A program made the translations under genes and the position numbers. A model generated the notes under the pieces. It ran no database searches. It worked only from the letters and a program-made list of their open reading frames with translations, and was not told the origin of the DNA. Positions 59,601 to 64,000 of a stretch of 64,000 nucleotides of DNA are shown here, piece by piece. Source of the stretch: Sphingobium_A sp965228065. Lineage in GTDB: Bacteria; Pseudomonadota; Alphaproteobacteria; Sphingomonadales; Sphingomonadaceae. The number at the start of each line of letters is the position of its first letter. Position 1 is the first letter of the stretch. The stretch is from the NCBI GenBank assembly GCA_965228065.1, contig OZ245788.1:372001-436000 (forward strand), read 5' to 3'.

Positions 59601-61365
59601 GGATGGGAGAGAAGACGGCATTGGGTGCCGCGTCGAAGTCGGTCGGGCGGAAGGTGACATAGGTCAGCCACCGTTCCCGCGCCATGGGAGCCAACCTGGC
59701 ATTGAGAAACGACGACTTGCCAACCCCGCTGCTGCCACCGATGCGAAGACAGGCGGGCGCGCTGCCGTTCAGCGCATCCTGCAACCACGTCCGGGCGACA
59801 TCCGCCTGCGCGTCGCGACCGTAATAATTTCCGGCATCGCCGGGCGAATAATGGTCGAGCTTGCGATAAGGATTGGGAATCTGGTCGGCACGGATGCCGA
59901 ATATCTCCGCGACAAAACCGAGCGCCCAGCTATCGTCGCTGTCCGTGACGCGCGCGCCATCCAGCACCGCGACATTGTTGTCCCGTAGCCAGGCAAGCAG
60001 CGCCTCGACCTCCGGAGCCTTCGCGCTACCGCTCCCGTCCCACACCACCAGCGGCCTTTCGGCCAGCATCGTCTCGGCGATCAGCCGCGTTTCTGCGGTG
60101 ATGGGAATGGCCCCGGCGTCGACCATGGCGTGTCGCTTCAGCACATCGAGGTGCCTGGCGTCGATGAAGCCCCGCGCTCCGGCCTCCGCGGCCAGGTAGC
60201 CAAGCTTGGCAAGGCGTCGCTCGAATTGGCCGTCGACGGGCAGAAACGGGGATGAATAGTTGCCGATATGAACAATGGTGGCGATGTGCGTGCTGTTGGC
60301 CGTGGACAGGGGCCGCCACAAGGCCTCCTGGGCATGAGGGGCGGCCAAGCTGCCTTTGAGCGCGCAAAAGTCCCAGTGCTGCGGCACCAGCAACCCGGCA
60401 CCCGATAGCCGATCCAGTGCACCGTTGAGCGAACGCCCAACTTTCTCCCACCAGTCGCCTGGTGCGGCATACCAGCCCACAATGATCGAGTTCGGTGCAG
60501 CGAGCGAGAATATCGTGCCGACGCCATCATCCGCATGTGCTCCAAAGGCGGCTCTCGGCGTCTGGGCATGCGAGCCGCGCGCGTAGACCTGGCCGAGCAA
60601 CTGCTCAAGATCATCGAGCTTGCCATGCGTTTCCCTGGTCGACGCCGACAGCACGTCCATCAGCGCCTCGTGTTCGCGCGTCTGCGCCTCAAATCCCTGG
60701 TCCAGACGCGTCGCCAGGTCGCCGATGGCGTCAATGAGCACAATGCCGTTGGACCGTATCTCACCCAGTCGCTCCTGCGTGAATATCGATCGTGCCGCCA
60801 CGTCGCGAATCAACTCCTCGCCAAAGGCGATCCGGAAGCGCAGATGCCACGGCGCATGCTCGCCGATCCCATCGGTGAACAACCGTGTCTGAATTTCGCT
60901 TAGCGTAATGCCCCAGACGGCGATGTCCTGCACCACAGCACGTCCGAAGGCGCGATGCTCGGCCTCGCTTCCGCCGCCATCGATTGACGCGATACCGCCC
61001 GAAAACATCCGATCGATCGCCGCGTTCGCATCCGCCAGCGGAAAATGCTCACCGTCATAACGGAAATCCTTGAACTCGCCGCGACGTGTGAGTGCGGAGA
61101 GCTCCTTCGCTGCCGCTTTGCTGCTCCCATCGTCGGCGACGACGGCACACGCATTGGCCATATCACGCATCGCCTCGACATAAGCTGCCAGCGTCGCGCG
61201 CATGATGTGATGGTTCTGCTTCGGCGTGCCGAGCCGCAGAATGCCGCCCACCTTTCGCGCGCCTGCGACGAACACCCAGTCCGCGCGATTGCTCACCGGT
61301 CCCGCGACCAGCCCGATCAGGCAGTTCGCGCCAATGATCGCAGGCGTGATTAGTGGGTCGCCCAT
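56671..61365 (-). CDS. STAND NTPase with ankyrin repeats (1564 aa)
   Basis: Domain order: an N-terminal region (1-280) of unknown type with a possible hydrophobic segment at 9-24; a second unknown region (284-490) with Rossmann-like strands; a nucleotide-binding module preceded by NYYGRDAQ (513-520). That module has Walker A GGSSGVGKSS (543-552, Lys550), Walker B LLIGIDQFEE (637-646, Asp642), a sensor-like TLETSRET and ALPLL (755-759), the pattern of nSTAND1-type ATPases. A helical region follows, then about ten ankyrin-like repeats (about 985-1530), e.g. GTPLMGASWTSATVVAKLLE and GTTALMLAGAGHMAKTMAFL. STAND proteins are ligand-triggered switches, many in anti-phage or cell-death systems; ankyrins probably sense a partner. 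The ATG has only a weak ribosome binding site. Confidence 0.88.
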   Translation of the reverse strand: MGDPLITPAIIGANCLIGLVAGPVSNRADWVFVAGARKVGGILRLGTPKQNHHIMRATLAAYVEAMRDMANACAVVADDGSSKAAAKELSALTRRGEFKDFRYDGEHFPLADANAAIDRMFSGGIASIDGGGSEAEHRAFGRAVVQDIAVWGITLSEIQTRLFTDGIGEHAPWHLRFRIAFGEELIRDVAARSIFTQERLGEIRSNGIVLIDAIGDLATRLDQGFEAQTREHEALMDVLSASTRETHGKLDDLEQLLGQVYARGSHAQTPRAAFGAHADDGVGTIFSLAAPNSIIVGWYAAPGDWWEKVGRSLNGALDRLSGAGLLVPQHWDFCALKGSLAAPHAQEALWRPLSTANSTHIATIVHIGNYSSPFLPVDGQFERRLAKLGYLAAEAGARGFIDARHLDVLKRHAMVDAGAIPITAETRLIAETMLAERPLVVWDGSGSAKAPEVEALLAWLRDNNVAVLDGARVTDSDDSWALGFVAEIFGIRADQIPNPYRKLDHYSPGDAGNYYGRDAQADVARTWLQDALNGSAPACLRIGGSSGVGKSSFLNARLAPMARERWLTYVTFRPTDFDAAPNAVFSPIRDFCRVVEDAVGKSACLDDHPLIKARDLDKARSAAAKWIASLRKAGIRLLIGIDQFEEILDNIQNGWNREAWSSLLDLLSELPSIAGTVLAITLETSRETILERDYADTLYGGARIILLEDGQAAFLRQVITEPFAAAGFKLGEDVVNALITDTQGHQADIGNSSSALPLLSLRLYGLFDHLCQKRALPTGTVSGSFGGATGEITLDELEDVSLSIAEEISNLANQAWIDAGSGTQDDLDQFIRPYVRVVPTENGSLSRIVLQAVPQRGFYSMANGQSAFIRRRLLVPTATGFRLVHESVIRRWSMAAAWLEQERESLLRQTALANDAMRWHAKGRPALIEPSAEDIALAARFLMASVMDWLDHDDLPDATAIEREYYLALFSHADDPRTEVPASAKGSTYIYLAACYGMLDLLERFLAKDREAINLERKGDRGTPLMGASWTSATVVAKLLEWGANPNVVIDTGFMPVDAAIWGGQQAVFDLLLPLTDPVLASEMRSNPLYSAACRNRRDMMDGLERVGFRHDAPAQGGTTPLLGAASGSSVQMFEYCLGRGNVLARDARGFNVFDIAAARGNLAFQRILIEHPDGLDALVPNPYNGTTALMLAGAGHMAKTMAFLLQAGVDPNAQMTTGEEKGRTALHFCLDWLSRWKDKAPRYVIEKTRAALEALLASETIDVGIVSGKGETAYGMLVHHEDMRALIAEHPTFQWSNLPASMETPIERAIADKDRALVDHLLQDHRHRRVIDRVNAAGGTPSSAMIDNNMADLVVELIAAGLVSPWREASNYQGLLPAALATGDDRLVRLILEHMPERLTPGQLATLVNCKIVYGEARGFDLDDAVFGRALAAISNAADLTPALEKAGQLGNTTLVVRLIEAGAEFWNADDWGRTILDRAADGVRNAPAVVAAVRKHQELRKWTVEKRAILARGDLQQIGVILAQEPEGAMIDSWGRHPADLVPDSIQDEVRRLAGMSKEERG

Positions 61366-61802
61366 TGGAATTCCCGCTTTCCTTCTAACGCCACCCTTTT
61401 GGTCAAGGCGGCAGCCATGTGCAACTGCGCCGAGACAGTATCATCCCCAAAATAGCGTCGGCATTTTCTGAAACTCCGGCACCACGGAAATCCAGATGAT
61501 CTGACTCTGACCTGACTGATCCTTTGGACCGATAGTCACCAGGCGAGTCGTGCAGGCGGAGCGTCTGTCTAGACTCAATTGACTCATGATCGCGAGCAAC
61601 AGGAATCGCGGACGGGCGCTTTACAAACCCCGATGACTGCTCATGGCAGAGTTCCACACCATGCCGACCCCTCCTGTGGAAGGTTATACTTGGCCCTGGC
61701 GACTGCAGTCGTTCGCGACTGTCGCCGCGAACGACGCGATCTGCGCGCCGACGCCTTGCCTGCTTCAATTCCGGCCATGGGCCGCAGCCCGGTAAACGCC
61801 CC
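61366..61802. other. Intergenic region between STAND operon and IclR gene
   Basis: About 440 bp without a supported gene. It should contain the promoter of the STAND operon at its left end and the 3' end of the IclR transcript at its right. The only structure seen is the stem-loop at 61708-61735. A minus-strand frame at 61403-61768 is compositionally random. Confidence 0.45.
61708..61735 (-). terminator. Stem-loop downstream of the IclR gene
   Basis: GTCGTTCGCG (61708-61717) and CGCGAACGAC (61726-61735) form a perfect 10-bp stem with an 8-nt loop, about 70 bp beyond the IclR stop on the minus strand. No U-run follows, so it is a terminator or 3' stabiliser candidate only. Confidence 0.4.
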
Positions 61803-62666
61803 CTACCGCCCCGTCAGCCGGTGCGCCGCCCAATCCGCCATGTCCTTCAGCTCCGCCGCGATCTCTGGAAAGACCTTCGCCGAATACTGCCCGGTGAACA
61901 TCGTCGCGGAGATGCAGTTGGACACCGTGCCCGCGGCGTTGATCACCGGAACGGCCATGGTCGTCACGCCGCGGATGAAATGGCCCTGGTCGAGGCCCCA
62001 GCCGTTGCGGCGGGTTTCCTCCACTTCGGCGCGGTATTCGGCGAGCGGCAGGGGATCCTGCCAGCGGAGTTCGGCGAAATGGCGTTCGAGCGTGGCATTG
62101 TCGAGATGCTCGACTGCGGCGATGCAGCGGCCGACGGCCCCCATCAGCAAGGGCAGGCGCTGGCCCACGGTCAAATGGATGCGCATGCTGGTCGCGCCGG
62201 CGGCATAGCCGACGAGCATGATGCGCTGGCGCCGGATCACGCGCCACAGGCCGACCGTGACCGAGCGGCGCTCCGCGAAATCCTCCGCGCGCGAACGGAC
62301 GAGTTCGAAGGCGGATGCGGGATCGAGCGCGCGGCGGGCGATGGCGATCACGCCGCCGCCCAGCGAATAGGCCTTGGTCGCGGCGTCGAAATTGACGAAA
62401 TCCTCGTCCACCAAAGTCTTCAGGATATTGAAGCAGGAGCTGGGCGTGAGTTCGAGGCGGCGCGCGATCGCGTTGACGCCGAGCGGCTGATCGACCGAGG
62501 CGAGCAGGCGCAGGATCGCGATCGTCGCGGCGACGGAGCCCACCCTGGGCGAACGCTTGGCCGTCTCCTGATCGATGTCCCAGACCTTCCCCGATTGGCG
62601 ATGTGCCGCGCCCTGAACCGGTTCCCGCTGTTTCGGGAAGCGCTCCAGGCGATCGGCGCGGCCCAT
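61803..62666 (-). CDS. IclR-family transcriptional regulator
   Basis: About 287 residues. Winged HTH near residue 40 (SVAATIAILRLLASVDQPLG, then VNAIARRLELTPSSCFNILK), followed by the IclR effector domain with VGQRLPLLMGAVGRCIAA and RGVTTMAVPVINAAGTVSNC. It is divergent from a short-chain dehydrogenase (290-bp gap) that it probably controls. The start is uncertain: ATG 62666 gives a normal family length but has a weak ribosome binding site, and the frame is open about 66 codons further upstream without conserved features. Confidence 0.88.
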   Translation of the reverse strand: MGRADRLERFPKQREPVQGAAHRQSGKVWDIDQETAKRSPRVGSVAATIAILRLLASVDQPLGVNAIARRLELTPSSCFNILKTLVDEDFVNFDAATKAYSLGGGVIAIARRALDPASAFELVRSRAEDFAERRSVTVGLWRVIRRQRIMLVGYAAGATSMRIHLTVGQRLPLLMGAVGRCIAAVEHLDNATLERHFAELRWQDPLPLAEYRAEVEETRRNGWGLDQGHFIRGVTTMAVPVINAAGTVSNCISATMFTGQYSAKVFPEIAAELKDMADWAAHRLTGR

Positions 62667-62956
62667 GCCGGATGCATAAGCGGATGCCGATCGAGCCGCC
62701 AATCTTCCGCGATATGCCGCGCAGGGACAATAGCTTGCGTGGGGGCTGCGGCGCTTTGCGCAGCTGTCGCAATGGCTGATGGCCCCTACAGGCAAGGCCG
62801 GCGCCGCATCAGGCATGACGGGTCTGCGACCACAGGCTAGCGGCAGTGCATCGCCGGACCACATCGAAATCGGTGGCTGGCGTAAAGCATCGTCATGCAG
62901 CCGATCGCCACCCGCCCCCGCCCGCCCATGCCCGCCCGCGATCGGGAGGGAGGGGC

Positions 62957-63697
62957 ATGAGCGCGGCGTTGCTGGATTTCACGGGCAAGACCGTGCTCGT
63001 CGTCGGCGGATCGAGCGGGATCGGCAATGGCGTGGCGCAGGCGTTTCGCACGCAGGGTGCGGACGTGCATGTGTGGGGCACGCGCGAGGCGGACGCGTAT
63101 CGCGCGGAGGATGGATCCGATCTGTCGGGGCTGCATCATGCCCGCGTCGATGTCAGCGATTTCGATGCGCTGGCCGATTATGTGCTGCCGTTCGACCGGC
63201 TGGACGTGCTCGTCACCTGCCAGGGGGCGGTTGCCTATGACCGGCGCGAATTCCAGATGGAGACATTCCGCCAGGTCGTCGACGTCAATCTCAACAGCGT
63301 CATGGCCTGCTGCATCAAGGTGGAGGCGCTGTTGTCCGCGGCGCGCGGCAGTGCGGTGATCTTCGGATCGATCGCGGGATATCATGCCTCGATCGGCAAT
63401 CCCGCCTATGCCGCGTCGAAAGCGGGCGTGCATATGCTGGTGCGGACGCTGGGCGAGACCTGGGCCCGCCATAACATCCGGATCAACGGCATCGCACCGG
63501 GGCTGGTGGATACCAAGCTGACGCGCGTCACCACCGCCGATCCCGATCGGCTGGGCCGGCAGCTGAAGAAGATCCCGATGCGGCGGATGGGGAGCCCGGT
63601 GGACATGGCGGGGCCGGCTTTGTTCCTGGCGTCTGATCTTGCCGCCTATATGACCGGGCAGATGCTGGTGGTGGATGGTGGGCGGTTGTTGCCGTGA
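62957..63697 (+). CDS. Short-chain dehydrogenase/reductase
   Basis: 246 residues: VVGGSSGIGNGVAQAF, VWGTRE (Arg, NADP-type leaning), VTCQGAV in the NNAG position, FGSIAGY and YAASKAGV, ending TGQMLVVDGGRLLP. ATG 62957 follows GGGAGGGAGGGG, whereas the earlier in-frame start at 62846 has none. Divergent from the IclR gene, so it may open a further catabolic operon, although it is followed by a dispersed repeat and then the window edge. Confidence 0.92.
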   Translation: MSAALLDFTGKTVLVVGGSSGIGNGVAQAFRTQGADVHVWGTREADAYRAEDGSDLSGLHHARVDVSDFDALADYVLPFDRLDVLVTCQGAVAYDRREFQMETFRQVVDVNLNSVMACCIKVEALLSAARGSAVIFGSIAGYHASIGNPAYAASKAGVHMLVRTLGETWARHNIRINGIAPGLVDTKLTRVTTADPDRLGRQLKKIPMRRMGSPVDMAGPALFLASDLAAYMTGQMLVVDGGRLLP

Positions 63698-64000
63698 GGC
63701 CCCGGTGGGGATGCCAAATGCGCAGGCCCCTCAGCTTATGGGTTCCGGCCTTCGTACATTGGTGTCCGGGATCCTTTCATTGCGTGAGCCGGTGCGACTT
63801 CTCCTCCCCATCATTGATGGGGAGGGGGACCACCATGGCGTGAGCCGTGGTGGTGGAGGGGAAATACGATGCCGTCGCCACGCGCCGCTATCCGGCAGTG
63901 GTGTCGTACGACTTCCGCCAGCTAAGGCGAAGATGAGGCATCGCAATTCCCCTCCACCACGCCGCTTCGCGCCGCGGTCCCCCTCCCCACGCTTCGCGTA
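63698..64000. other. Non-coding right end with dispersed inverted repeat
   Basis: No gene is supported. About 100 bp after the dehydrogenase stop begins a long inverted repeat that runs to near the window edge. Whatever lies beyond cannot be seen. Confidence 0.5.
63819..63990. repeat. Long dispersed inverted repeat (~55-bp arms)
   Basis: The left arm 63819-63872 (GGGGAGGGGGACC, then GTGGTGGAGGGG and a CGATGC end) is matched by the inverted right arm from 63938 (GCATCG, TTCCCCTCCACCAC, then GGTCCCCCTCCCC), with two mismatches over the inner 23 bp and a ~65-nt loop. A small extra hairpin lies at 63803-63825. It resembles non-coding repeats scattered through sphingomonad genomes and may be a MITE-like or REP-like element. 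Confidence 0.6.

Noticed and set aside
58018..59988. 656-codon plus-strand frame opposite the STAND NTPase
   Set aside because: No recognisable fold, and the opposite strand carries clear Walker motifs.
61403..61768. 121-codon minus-strand frame in the gap after the STAND operon
   Set aside because: Random composition, no ribosome binding site, and it contains the stem-loop at 61708-61735.
1..64000. tRNA, rRNA or CRISPR features
   Set aside because: No regularly spaced direct repeats of CRISPR type, rRNA segments or convincing tRNA cloverleaf were recognised by eye. The GGTTTGAACC string in the duplicated elements resembles a T-arm but has no surrounding tRNA.

Overview
The window looks like chromosomal DNA of a sphingomonad-type alphaproteobacterium (Sphingomonas, Sphingobium or Novosphingobium relatives). 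The basis is high G+C content, dense short-spaced operons, three long TonB-dependent receptors, heavy beta-oxidation gene content, and dispersed inverted repeats of the 'CCGTTCG..GAGCCTGTCGA' type. The genus is an inference. I recognised no rRNA, tRNA, CRISPR array or replication origin.

Layout. (1) 1-9.6 kb, all on the minus strand: a periplasmic or uptake module with a glycerophosphodiester phosphodiesterase (cut by the left edge), a TonB receptor, an SMP-30-like beta-propeller protein, and an operon of PQQ quinohemoprotein dehydrogenase, small cytochrome c and an M20-type amidohydrolase. A ~72-bp element is duplicated upstream of the SMP-30 gene and of the dehydrogenase operon, and an IS6-family element abuts the second copy. 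(2) 11-17.1 kb: a membrane histidine kinase and NarL-type regulator, then a HAF-repeat autotransporter broken by one in-frame TAA, then a prolyl-4-hydroxylase-like oxygenase. A CCCCTGAACAGGGG palindrome lies before the regulator and before the autotransporter. (3) 17.2-42 kb: a large catabolic cluster with a TonB receptor, a P450, six short-chain dehydrogenases, four acyl-CoA dehydrogenases, an aminoglycoside-phosphotransferase-like kinase, a ketosteroid-dehydrogenase-like flavoprotein, a medium-chain reductase, two crotonases, a thiolase, a VOC protein, three SnoaL-like proteins, an FAD-linked oxidase and an AraC regulator. The gene set suits uptake, hydroxylation and CoA-dependent beta-oxidation of a bulky alicyclic compound (steroid or terpenoid type). 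No CoA ligase is present, so activation must be encoded elsewhere.

(4) 42.1-44.6 kb: an accessory patch of four small genes (SUKH-3 immunity-like, a secreted protein, a 67-residue protein, a membrane-anchored protein) separated by four copies of a ~40-bp repeat. (5) 44.6-53.8 kb: a class II aldolase/adducin-like protein, an FtsX/MacB-type permease, a threonine-synthase-like PLP enzyme, and a LysR regulator divergent from a third TonB receptor. (6) 54-61.4 kb: two secreted proteins of unknown function, then a 4-bp-overlapping pair of a 1564-residue STAND NTPase with ankyrin repeats and a 225-residue partner. This pair is the best candidate here for an undescribed system, possibly defence. (7) 61.8-64 kb: an IclR regulator divergent from a short-chain dehydrogenase, then a long dispersed inverted repeat.

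All functions come from reading motifs by eye; no database search was made. Start codons were chosen from ribosome binding sites and domain boundaries, and long antisense open frames, common at this G+C content, were discarded.
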